Below, one piece after another: positions 21,231-27,291 of a stretch of 27,291 nucleotides of DNA (its first letter is position 1; the number at the start of each line of letters is the position of its first letter). Made by a program: the position numbers and the translations under genes. Location: positions 1 through 27,291 of IMG/VR virus record IMGVR_UViG_3300023174_000552. The stretch is one strand, 5' to 3'. The notes beneath the pieces were generated by a model. The model searched no databases, had not been told where the DNA came from, and was given only the letters and a program-made list of their open reading frames with translations. Source of the stretch: a virus.

Positions 21231-21964
21231 GTAGACCCTATACGCCCAGTGGTAGATTTGATACTGATTTTGAAATAAATCAGATTCACGATGCCATCTC
21301 TAAGGATTTAACTAATCCTGTTGGTTCTTTTGTTCAATGGTATGTATGGAATGCTGCATCAACTAATGTTGACCCTATTTATGATGTTGGGTCTAACTAC
21401 ATTACTAGCACCAACGGAGCTAGCGTAACTACTACTATGACTGGCGCGGTGGGCTCTAGTACTATTACGGTAGTGTCAACAGCAGGGGTTGCTGTTGGAA
21501 TGGCTGTAGTTGGAAATGGTATTGCTACTGGAACTTTGGTAAGAAGTATTTCTGGCTCAGTTATTTCCCTATCACTGAACACTACAAAAACTATATCTAG
21601 TGGTACCTCTGTAAACTTTACCAACAACGGACGTAAGTGGAAAAACCCAGTTAAAGTTCCTGTAATTAAAGCTTTGATTAAGCACGGTACTGTAGAACAT
21701 AGCCATGAAGGTTTCTACAATGCTGACTCTGTTCACTTTACTATTGACAAAGAAGAGCTAAATAAGCAAGTTCCTGATTTTCTTAATAACCCTGACCCTA
21801 TAAACCGTGATAGAATTGTCTGGCAAGGTCAGGTTTACCGCCCACTTTTGTCACAGTTCCGTGGTATTGTGGCAGAGGAGTTCACACTAGTCTCTTTGGA
21901 TTGTAGGCAGATTATGCCTGAAGAGATGGTTAACGACCCTCAATTCCAAGCTTACGCTAATTAA
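21227..21964 (+). CDS. Unknown head or neck protein with inserted beta module
   Basis: The 245-residue product has two framework parts (residues 1-56 and 135-245) separated by a Thr/Ser/Val-rich module at about 58-134. That module, Gly-Ser-Ser-Thr-Ile-Thr-Val-Val ... Gly-Asn-Gly-Ile-Ala-Thr-Gly-Thr ... Ser-Leu-Ser-Leu, matches modules in the sheath and the 925-residue protein. The framework reads Trp-Tyr-Val-Trp ... Asp-Pro-Ile-Tyr-Asp-Val-Gly, then Gly-Arg-Lys-Trp-Lys-Asn-Pro-Val-Lys-Val-Pro-Val-Ile after the insertion, so it looks continuous without it. Its position before the neck genes suggests a head-completion or connector role. It starts at ATGA overlap with the tiny Cys-rich gene. Confidence 0.65.
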   Translation: MSRPYTPSGRFDTDFEINQIHDAISKDLTNPVGSFVQWYVWNAASTNVDPIYDVGSNYITSTNGASVTTTMTGAVGSSTITVVSTAGVAVGMAVVGNGIATGTLVRSISGSVISLSLNTTKTISSGTSVNFTNNGRKWKNPVKVPVIKALIKHGTVEHSHEGFYNADSVHFTIDKEELNKQVPDFLNNPDPINRDRIVWQGQVYRPLLSQFRGIVAEEFTLVSLDCRQIMPEEMVNDPQFQAYAN

Positions 21965-21979
21965 AGATAGGTGTACAAT

Positions 21980-22096
21980 ATGTGTACAACGTGTGGTTGT
22001 AAACAACCTAAAAACAAGCACGGAGAAAAGACTTTAGCGGCTGCTAATAAGAAGTTTGCTAAGAAAACTACTACAAAGAAAGCTGGTAAGAAGTAA
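21980..22096 (+). CDS. Tiny Cys-x2-Cys-x-Cys protein (38 residues)
   Basis: ATG 21980 opens a 38-codon frame with Cys2, Cys5 and Cys7 at the N-terminus and a strongly Lys-rich tail (residues 24-38). Cys-x2-Cys-Gly-Cys could bind a metal ion. AGATAGGTG (21965-21973) is a fair ribosome binding site. The TAA overlaps the next ATG (TAATG at 22094-22098). No family is named. The overlap with a second small Lys-rich gene suggests the two act together, perhaps in binding DNA. Confidence 0.6.
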   Translation: MCTTCGCKQPKNKHGEKTLAAANKKFAKKTTTKKAGKK

Positions 22097-22275
22097 TGGC
22101 CGCTCCTAAGAAGGACGACAAGAAGCAAGACGCTAAGGCAATGAAGGGTATGACCCCTGCACAAAAGGCTAAGTTCCAGAAGGAAGACAAGAAGATGGAT
22201 AAGAAGCCTATGTCCCGCAAGGAAGACGTCAAGAAAGACACAGCTCTTGCCAAGAAGATTAAGGGTAAGAAGTAA
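22096..22275 (+). CDS. Lysine-rich basic protein (59 residues)
   Basis: ATG 22096, overlapping the previous stop, opens a 59-codon frame. By hand count about 22 residues are Lys and about 8 Asp, with few hydrophobic residues and no predicted hydrophobic core. It looks disordered or as a highly charged helix. Such composition suits nucleic acid binding or packing inside the capsid, but this is inference. The TAA overlaps the next ATG (TAATG at 22273-22277). It has no match I recognise. Confidence 0.6.
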   Translation: MAAPKKDDKKQDAKAMKGMTPAQKAKFQKEDKKMDKKPMSRKEDVKKDTALAKKIKGKK

Positions 22276-22571
22276 TGCTTGTTCACGATTCTTTTGCTTT
22301 GGCAGCAAATACTGCAAAAGTCATTGCTACTATCCCAGTAGGCAATCCGCTTACATCGGTAGTAATCACTAATGTAGACACTGCATCGGTCTATGTGGGA
22401 GATAGTACAGTATCCACTGGGGATAACGTAAACCGCGGAATCAAGGTTGCCACTAATACTAACCAGCAGGTATGGCTAAATGGCGGAGAAAGCCTATACG
22501 CCATTTCTTTGGCGGGAACTGCGGCAGCGTTTAACGTATCCGTTTTGTATTCTTTGGTAGTTACTGCCTAA
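22275..22571 (+). CDS. Small beta-rich structural protein
   Basis: The 98-residue product has alternating beta strands with Ser-Val-Val-Ile-Thr-Asn-Val-Asp and Val-Tyr-Val-Gly-Asp-Ser-Thr-Val (about 28-46), then Gly-Ile-Lys-Val and Val-Trp-Leu-Asn-Gly-Gly-Glu-Ser-Leu-Tyr-Ala-Ile (66-77). The pattern is that of small phage structural or fibre-tip proteins (sometimes found as head fibre or spike-base domains). The start overlaps the previous stop. A strong terminator follows at 22587, making this the last gene of the fibre/neck unit. Confidence 0.65.
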   Translation: MLVHDSFALAANTAKVIATIPVGNPLTSVVITNVDTASVYVGDSTVSTGDNVNRGIKVATNTNQQVWLNGGESLYAISLAGTAAAFNVSVLYSLVVTA

Positions 22572-22586
22572 AACTATTTATGATTT

Positions 22587-22608
22587 AGCCCCCGAAAGGG
22601 GGCTTTTT
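22587..22608 (+). terminator. Intrinsic terminator with GAAA tetraloop
   Basis: AGCCCCC (22587-22593) pairs with GGGGGCT (22598-22604) around GAAA, followed by TTTT. The downstream gap (22609-22688) also has a 7-bp hairpin TAGCTCC/GGAGCTA (22624-22643) of unknown meaning and the AGGAGA ribosome binding site of the next gene. Confidence 0.92.
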
Positions 22609-22688
22609 CATTTATCCTTGTAATAGCTCCACTGCAGGAGCTAAGTCAATACCCTGCCTATATCTTTGCAACTCTCTTAGGAGAACCA

Positions 22689-22808
22689 ATGAATCGTGAG
22701 AATGTATCTCAAGTTTCACTGCCTGATTTTTATCATGGTGCTACGCACAATCAGGATGTAGGTTATTTTATAGGGTTGCTTTTAGGATTTGGCAGAGGTC
22801 GCTGGTGA
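22689..22808 (+). CDS. Very small unknown protein (39 residues)
   Basis: ATG 22689 follows a strong AGGAGA (22679-22684) with proper spacing and opens a 39-codon frame. The product ends with a hydrophobic then Arg-rich stretch: Val-Gly-Tyr-Phe-Ile-Gly-Leu-Leu-Leu-Gly-Phe-Gly-Arg-Gly-Arg-Trp. The TGA overlaps the GTG of the next gene (GTGA, 22805-22808), giving tight coupling. The binding site and overlap argue for a real gene. The hydrophobic end could associate with membrane or another virion protein. Function unknown. Confidence 0.6.
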   Translation: MNRENVSQVSLPDFYHGATHNQDVGYFIGLLLGFGRGRW

Positions 22809-23134
22809 GTAACAAAAAGTTTTTACCTTACCTAAAAGCATCTTTAAGAGCTGCTGAGCCTGGTTTACAGCAATCGTGGAACCAAACTGCTTCTTCTCGT
22901 GGGTGGTCTTCGGGCCTTACTAATAGTGTAAACGTAACCACAGGACTTCATGGCGTTGCGCTTAGCTATCCAGATGACGTGGTTGGACACATTAACGCTG
23001 CGGAATATGGGGATATGGGAAAACCACCTCAAGCAGCTATGCGCGAATTTGCTGAGCTGTCTAAAAAGGATATTGAACGAGCTGTAATGCAAGCTGCTAC
23101 CAAATACTTTGGGGATTTGGGGTTACTTAAATGA
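22805..23134 (+). CDS. Putative neck or tail-completion protein
   Basis: The 109-residue product starts at GTG 22805 (overlap GTGA). It is helical at the start, with a beta middle and Glu-Tyr-Gly ... Lys-Pro-Pro-Gln-Ala-Ala-Met-Arg-Glu-Phe (about 67-83) before a final helix. The ordering Glu-Tyr-Gly then Pro ... Phe recalls HK97 gp10-like head-tail joining proteins, but I cannot confirm the family from the sequence alone. It lies directly before another neck-type gene (ATGA overlap at 23131) and the sheath gene, the usual place for neck or tail-completion proteins. Confidence 0.55.
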   Translation: MSNKKFLPYLKASLRAAEPGLQQSWNQTASSRGWSSGLTNSVNVTTGLHGVALSYPDDVVGHINAAEYGDMGKPPQAAMREFAELSKKDIERAVMQAATKYFGDLGLLK

Positions 23135-23739
23135 CTTTTATTTTAGCTGAAGATGCGGCTATCAAAGCGCACCTTTCTGGCATTACCGTAGCAGATGAGC
23201 GCTCTACCTCTCGTGCCGTAAAGGTATGGTTTGGTTACCCTGATGTTGAAATCCGTACTCAGGACTACCCTTTTATTACTATTGACTTAATCGGTATGCG
23301 GGAAGCTACCGAACGCCAAACCTCTGGGTATGTCTACGATGGTGACTACATAGGAACTATTGCCCCTACCGAGGATTCTCGGGGAAATCCTACGTGGTAT
23401 GGGTATGAAATACCTGTAGCTTATGACTTAACTTATCAAATTACATCTTATAGCCGACACCCACGTCACGATAGGGCTATACTTTTACAGTTAAACCAAA
23501 AGTTTCCAGGTATGCGTGGGCATTTAGCCGTGCCAAATCAGCTAGGTACTAGCATCGCATACCGACATATGTTCTTAGAAAGCACTTTTAAGAATGATAA
23601 GGCAGAAGGCGAGAATGGAAATAAACGCCTTTTACGGAATATGTACACGGTGCGGGTAGTTAGTGAACTCCCACTAGGTGTAGTGGACCAACTAACTGCT
23701 GTAAATACTGTCAATACTACCCTCAACCAAACCTCTTAA
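23131..23739 (+). CDS. Putative tail terminator or neck protein
   Basis: The 202-residue product starts at ATG 23131, overlapping the previous stop (ATGA). It has mixed alpha/beta composition with a beta strand Pro-Phe-Ile-Thr-Ile-Asp-Leu-Ile (46-53), an acidic loop around residues 70-90, a Tyr-Asp-Leu-Thr-Tyr-Gln-Ile-Thr-Ser-Tyr-Ser-Arg-His (98-110) strand-and-turn, and a helix after it. Tail terminators in phages have this size and place, immediately before sheath and tube. The resemblance is by position and architecture, not by a decisive motif. The stop is followed by AAGGAG and the sheath gene. Confidence 0.55.
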   Translation: MTFILAEDAAIKAHLSGITVADERSTSRAVKVWFGYPDVEIRTQDYPFITIDLIGMREATERQTSGYVYDGDYIGTIAPTEDSRGNPTWYGYEIPVAYDLTYQITSYSRHPRHDRAILLQLNQKFPGMRGHLAVPNQLGTSIAYRHMFLESTFKNDKAEGENGNKRLLRNMYTVRVVSELPLGVVDQLTAVNTVNTTLNQTS

Positions 23740-23748
23740 GGAGAAAAA

Positions 23749-26217
23749 ATGGCTAATGTTAATAGACCAGGTGTGTATATTGAAGAGGTCTCTTCGGCCA
23801 ACACTCCTATTGCCCCAGTGTCTGCTGATTCAGTAGCAGTCTTTGTTGGTTATACTGACCGAGGTCCTGTAACAGGAACTAAGAATTCTTATGTAGGTAA
23901 GCCTACATTAGTTACTGGTTGGGATGACTTCTGCGCAAAATTTAGTTTTAAAACAGACGCGTTTACTACAATCCCTACATATAGTGTGACCCCTAGCTCA
24001 ACAGTAACTAATACAACAACTATTACTATTTCAACTAATACTTCACTTCCATCAGACCCAGCATACTCTTTGTATGTAGGTTCAACGTTACCTGCAGTAG
24101 GTAGCACCTCAGGAAGCACTACATTAATTCCTGCTGGAACTTATATTACAGGCATTACTGGAACTAACAGCTTTACTGTTAATAATTTAGTAAACATTTC
24201 TAATACTACGCCAATTTCTGTAGGCACTAATTTGCCATTTAAATACGCGTTGCAGTCTTTCTTTGATAATGGAGGCTCGTCAGCTTACATCCTTCGTGAT
24301 GTTCCTAATGACGCTGATAAGGCTAGTGCAGTATTTGTTGACCAAAGCGGCTCTCAAACAATCAACACTGCAAGTAATGCCCTTACCTACTTATATGCCA
24401 CAGCTCCTACTGGGGTTACGGCTACTAGCTCTGTAACTTCTAAAGGCTCCAGCACAATTACGGTTGTTGGTACAGTTACTAATGCCTTAGGTGCCACAAT
24501 TTCTGGTACTGGTATCGCTGACGGAACTACTATTACAAACGTTGCTTCGCAGGTATTGACTTTATCTACCCCTACTACTTTAGACATCTCGGCTGGGGCA
24601 ACTTTAACATTCACTGCAAACCTAGTAATTTCTTCAGCTAGTGGTACTCCTTTTGTTGATGCTGAAGTGGGACGTGTAGTTAGCCTTAGCGGTGTTACTG
24701 GAACATTTAATACTGGAACTACCCCTATTTTAGCCTCTACTAATAGCTACGTAATTGCTTCTAAAATTAGTAGCACCAAAATTGCGCTAAGTTACATTAG
24801 TACAACACCTGTGGCTGCTGATACACAAAGCACGGGTAGTGTGATTATTAATGGGGCAAGTGTTAGCACTCAAGCTGCTTTAACAATTTCAGCTATTGAG
24901 CCAGGTATTTGGGGAAATAACATTTGGGTAGGTATTACTCCTGGTACAGTTACTAATACTTTTAACCTAAGTGTGTATTATTCAACCGCTACTACAGCTG
25001 CAACTGTGTTAAATAGTGTACCTCTAGAAACATATCTAAATTGCAGTATGAATCCATCTGACGCTAACAACAAATATGTGCTAAACCTAATTAATGGAGT
25101 TTCCAACTACATTACTGTTGCTAATAGTGGTTCAGGTAATTTATCTCTTCCAGCATTTACAGTTGGCTGGAACCCTGCAAAGGCGGTTACGTCAACAGGA
25201 GTATTCTCATGGAGCTCCTCATATACTCAGTCTCTTGCTTCTGGTGATAGTTTGATTAGATGTGGTAATACCACAGCAACTAAGTCATCTTTAGCTGGAA
25301 CAACTGGTAAAGAAGGCTCTGTAGTTAACTCTTTGTTAAATGTAACCTTACCTAAGTTGGATGAAGTTAACGTACCCTTAATTATTAATTACCCATATAA
25401 GTCTGACGCTAATACTATTTCAGCTTTGGCTACGTATGCAGCTAATCGCTCAGACTCATTCGTAGTTGCTGACTATCCTCTTCTTACAGCCTCTGGTACT
25501 AACTCATCAACAACTTCAGACGTACTTACGGCTATTAACCAGTGGAATACAAACACTAGCTATGTAGCAACTTACTACCCAGCTCTTGCGGTAGCGGATA
25601 ACACCACATACAACACACCTATTAATATTTCTCCAAGCGGTGCTGTTATTGGACAGTACGTAAAGACTGATACGTCTCGCGGTGTATTTAAAGCCCCTGC
25701 TGGTTCTAGCACTGTTTTGGCTGGTGGGTACACCACTGCTGTCGGTGCACTTCCTAGTTCAGACTATGATTTAATCAACGGCAATAAAAATAACCTAAAC
25801 ATTATTCGTTACATTCCTGGTTCAGGATATTGCATTATGGGTGCACGAACAGTTGACAATTCAAACTCTCTTGTTCGCTACGTATCTGTGCGACGTACTC
25901 TTGGTCTTATTGAATATGACTTAAAGCAGCTTACTTTGTTTGCTGTGTTTGAGCCTAATGACCAAAACCTTTGGAACTCTATTACTTCACAGTTGACAGG
26001 CTACTTTAATGACCTGTGGCGTCGCGGTGGACTAACGGGAACCGCAGAAAATCAGGCCTACTATGTTAAGTGTGATAGCACTAACAATACTTCTACGTCA
26101 ATCAATAACGGTCAACTTAATATAGAAGTTGGTGTGGCTTTGGGCCGTCCAGCTGAATTTATTGTTATTCGTGTAAGCCAAATTAGTGGCAGTACGACCG
26201 TTACGACTAGTATCTAA
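23749..26217 (+). CDS. Contractile tail sheath protein with inserted beta modules
   Basis: The 822-residue product begins Val-Asn-Arg-Pro-Gly-Val-Tyr-Ile-Glu-Glu (4-13), the start of phage sheaths, followed by Ala-Val-Phe-Val-Gly-Tyr-Thr-Asp-Arg-Gly-Pro (30-40) and Phe-Phe-Asp-Asn-Gly-Gly-Ser-Ser-Ala-Tyr (171-180). The C-terminal region has Phe-Glu-Pro-Asn-Asp-Gln-Asn-Leu-Trp, Gly-Tyr-Phe-Asn-Asp-Leu-Trp-Arg-Arg-Gly and Val-Lys-Cys-Asp, as in contractile sheaths. Rings of this protein shorten to drive the tube into the cell. It is longer than a typical sheath, with Thr/Ser-rich beta modules at about 78-162, 222-290 and 291-370; the middle one is shared with two other proteins here. AAGGAG precedes ATG 23749. 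Confidence 0.95.
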   Translation: MANVNRPGVYIEEVSSANTPIAPVSADSVAVFVGYTDRGPVTGTKNSYVGKPTLVTGWDDFCAKFSFKTDAFTTIPTYSVTPSSTVTNTTTITISTNTSLPSDPAYSLYVGSTLPAVGSTSGSTTLIPAGTYITGITGTNSFTVNNLVNISNTTPISVGTNLPFKYALQSFFDNGGSSAYILRDVPNDADKASAVFVDQSGSQTINTASNALTYLYATAPTGVTATSSVTSKGSSTITVVGTVTNALGATISGTGIADGTTITNVASQVLTLSTPTTLDISAGATLTFTANLVISSASGTPFVDAEVGRVVSLSGVTGTFNTGTTPILASTNSYVIASKISSTKIALSYISTTPVAADTQSTGSVIINGASVSTQAALTISAIEPGIWGNNIWVGITPGTVTNTFNLSVYYSTATTAATVLNSVPLETYLNCSMNPSDANNKYVLNLINGVSNYITVANSGSGNLSLPAFTVGWNPAKAVTSTGVFSWSSSYTQSLASGDSLIRCGNTTATKSSLAGTTGKEGSVVNSLLNVTLPKLDEVNVPLIINYPYKSDANTISALATYAANRSDSFVVADYPLLTASGTNSSTTSDVLTAINQWNTNTSYVATYYPALAVADNTTYNTPINISPSGAVIGQYVKTDTSRGVFKAPAGSSTVLAGGYTTAVGALPSSDYDLINGNKNNLNIIRYIPGSGYCIMGARTVDNSNSLVRYVSVRRTLGLIEYDLKQLTLFAVFEPNDQNLWNSITSQLTGYFNDLWRRGGLTGTAENQAYYVKCDSTNNTSTSINNGQLNIEVGVALGRPAEFIVIRVSQISGSTTVTTSI

Positions 26218-26230
26218 GGAGATATAAATA

Positions 26231-26857
26231 ATGTCGGAAAAAGCAAGAGCTATTAACTCCATTGATGAAAGGTCTACTATCCAGTCTGACCCAATGCGTG
26301 GGTTTAGATTTCGGGCAACTTTCAAAGAGGCGCAGAATGTAAAGTCTGTTTTTGACCCTCGTATAAAGTCGTTTAGCGGAGGTTTCTCTGGAATCTCTGG
26401 TCTAAATGTATCAACAGCTCCCATCCCTTACCGTGAAGGTGGGTATAACACCACTGTTCACAACGTTCCTGGCCTAACAACTTTTGAGCCTGTTACTTTT
26501 TCCCGTGGATTCTTGTACGGTAATGACAGCGCTATTACTTGGATGCGTGGACTTTTTGCCGCTTCTTCAGGAGAAGGTTACAACGTAAACGACACAGGCT
26601 CCAATGGTTTCCGCTGTAATGTAAAGATTGAGCTTATGGACCATCCAAATGCTGGCCAATCTACTAACACTCCACGTGTTGGGTTCTTCTTGCATAACGC
26701 TTGGATTTCTCGCCTAAGCTACACGGACCTTAACGCTGGAGCAAATGAACTCATGTATGAAACAATGACGTTAGTTCATGAAGGTTTGACTATTGCGATG
26801 TTAGACGCAAACGGTAAGGTTACTGGCCCTGACCAGCCAAGCATTAGCGGATTCTAA
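26231..26857 (+). CDS. Tail tube protein, T4 gp19-like
   Basis: The 208-residue product has the T4 gp19/TIGR02241-type pattern: an N-terminal Pro-Met-Arg-Gly-Phe-Arg-Phe-Arg-Ala-Thr-Phe (21-31), Phe-Ser-Gly-Ile-Ser-Gly-Leu (about 52-58), Tyr-Arg-Glu-Gly-Gly (67-71), then Phe-Glu-Pro-Val-Thr-Phe-Ser-Arg-Gly (about 84-92), and a late Leu-Met-Tyr-Glu-Thr-Met-Thr-Leu-Val-His-Glu-Gly-Leu segment. It stacks as hexameric rings inside the sheath to form the DNA conduit. AAGGAG (26216-26221) overlaps the sheath stop and precedes ATG 26231. Length and gene order (sheath then tube) are standard. Confidence 0.93.
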   Translation: MSEKARAINSIDERSTIQSDPMRGFRFRATFKEAQNVKSVFDPRIKSFSGGFSGISGLNVSTAPIPYREGGYNTTVHNVPGLTTFEPVTFSRGFLYGNDSAITWMRGLFAASSGEGYNVNDTGSNGFRCNVKIELMDHPNAGQSTNTPRVGFFLHNAWISRLSYTDLNAGANELMYETMTLVHEGLTIAMLDANGKVTGPDQPSISGF

Positions 26858-26894
26858 TTTATAGTAAAATATACCTATACTAATAAGGAAAACA

Positions 26895-27291
26895 ATGACT
26901 AATATTATATCTGACCCACAAGAAATTTCTCGTTTAGCGGCTGTGTTTCAGGCTGAAAACTCTGAAGATTTTGAGCCTGAAACAGTTGAACCACCAGATA
27001 ATGAAGTGTTTCTTCCTGGCGGCTATATCAGCAAAGATGGAAGCCTTATAAAACTAGCCGAGATTCGTGAGCTTACTGGTGCGGATGAAGAAGCACTAGC
27101 TAAAGCAGGAAACACTAATCGTGCACTAAACACTATTTTAAACCGAGGATTGGTTAGCGTTGGTGGGGAAACTGTCTCTAAAGAAGTTTTAGATAATCTT
27201 CTTTCTGGTGATAGAGATGCTATTTTGTTAGCCATCCGAAATATCACTTTCGGTAGTAAAATTGAATACAACGTATTCTGCTCAGGGTGTT
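26895..27291 (+). CDS. T4-like baseplate or tail assembly protein, cut by window end
   Basis: A frame opens at ATG 26895 with AAGGAA (26886-26891) upstream and runs off the window (132 residues seen). The first 35 residues are acidic. Residues about 40-44 read Leu-Pro-Gly-Gly-Tyr, then Ile-Arg-Glu-Leu-Thr-Gly-Ala-Asp-Glu-Glu (57-66), Asn-Arg-Ala-Leu-Asn-Thr-Ile-Leu (74-81) and Gly-Asp-Arg-Asp-Ala-Ile-Leu-Leu-Ala-Ile-Arg (104-114), with a Cys-x2-Cys starting at the window edge. The pattern is that of the T4_baseplate-type proteins (gp26-like) that often carry a C-terminal zinc ribbon. It follows the tail tube, where tail-assembly and baseplate genes are expected. A TATACT (26876-26881) may be a weak -10 box upstream. 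Confidence 0.8.
   Translation, partial: MTNIISDPQEISRLAAVFQAENSEDFEPETVEPPDNEVFLPGGYISKDGSLIKLAEIRELTGADEEALAKAGNTNRALNTILNRGLVSVGGETVSKEVLDNLLSGDRDAILLAIRNITFGSKIEYNVFCSGC

Noticed and set aside
22624-22643. 7-bp hairpin TAGCTCC/GGAGCTA as a second terminator
   Set aside because: No U-tract follows and the strong terminator lies just upstream; it may be chance or a minor RNA structure.

Overview
The window is part of the genome of a contractile-tailed (myovirus-type) double-stranded DNA phage, read through its packaging, capsid, neck and tail genes. The tail sheath (23749-26217), a T4 gp19-like tail tube (26231-26857) and a T4-like baseplate/assembly protein cut by the window end (26895 onward) show the contractile tail. 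An actinobacterial host is suggested by a WhiB-like Fe-S regulator, a family confined to Actinobacteria and their phages, and by at least two gene starts that look leaderless (extended -10 box, six bases, then ATG). The moderate GC content, by eye, and the gene set would fit a phage of small aquatic actinobacteria, but the host is inference.

Layout. 1-1694: small HNH protein, a protein with a perfect 21-bp tandem repeat, and two small unknown genes. 1695-1813: a short region rich in palindromes. 1814-4591: a 925-residue beta-rich structural protein with a split PASTA domain. 4605-4928: bidirectional terminator and the WhiB-like gene, the only minus-strand gene. 5057-6873: two small membrane proteins (possible lysis or holin type), a zinc-finger-like protein, a KTSC-domain protein and two unknowns. 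6866-6973: a promoter-terminator unit that may encode a roughly 79-nt RNA, followed by a leaderless promoter. 6974-9239: family 25 glycosyltransferase and large terminase. 9324-13891: two small proteins, portal, scaffold and major capsid protein. 13966-15901: a conserved small protein and a connector fused to adhesin-like domains. 15901-21124: tail-fibre cluster. 21135-23739: a run of very small genes and putative neck genes. 23749-27291: sheath, tube and the start of the baseplate genes.

The genes are tightly packed. Many neighbours share TAATG, ATGA or GTGA stop/start overlaps, which points to translational coupling. Strong tetraloop hairpins with U-tracts (UACG, UUCG, GAAA loops) separate transcription units, notably after the 925-residue gene, the capsid gene, the small gene after it and the neck gene at 22275. 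No gap without a gene exceeds about 130 bases. No tRNA, CRISPR array, integrase or insertion sequence was seen.

The most interesting signals are: (1) a 58-residue beta module inserted, almost without gaps, into three unrelated structural proteins including the sheath; (2) a PASTA domain split by about 160 residues of inserted beta modules; (3) a putative small RNA whose terminator loop carries nine bases identical to the universal 16S rRNA anti-Shine-Dalgarno tail; (4) repeated extended -10 promoters, two of them apparently driving leaderless genes; and (5) four genes of 31-59 codons in the neck region that are easily missed.
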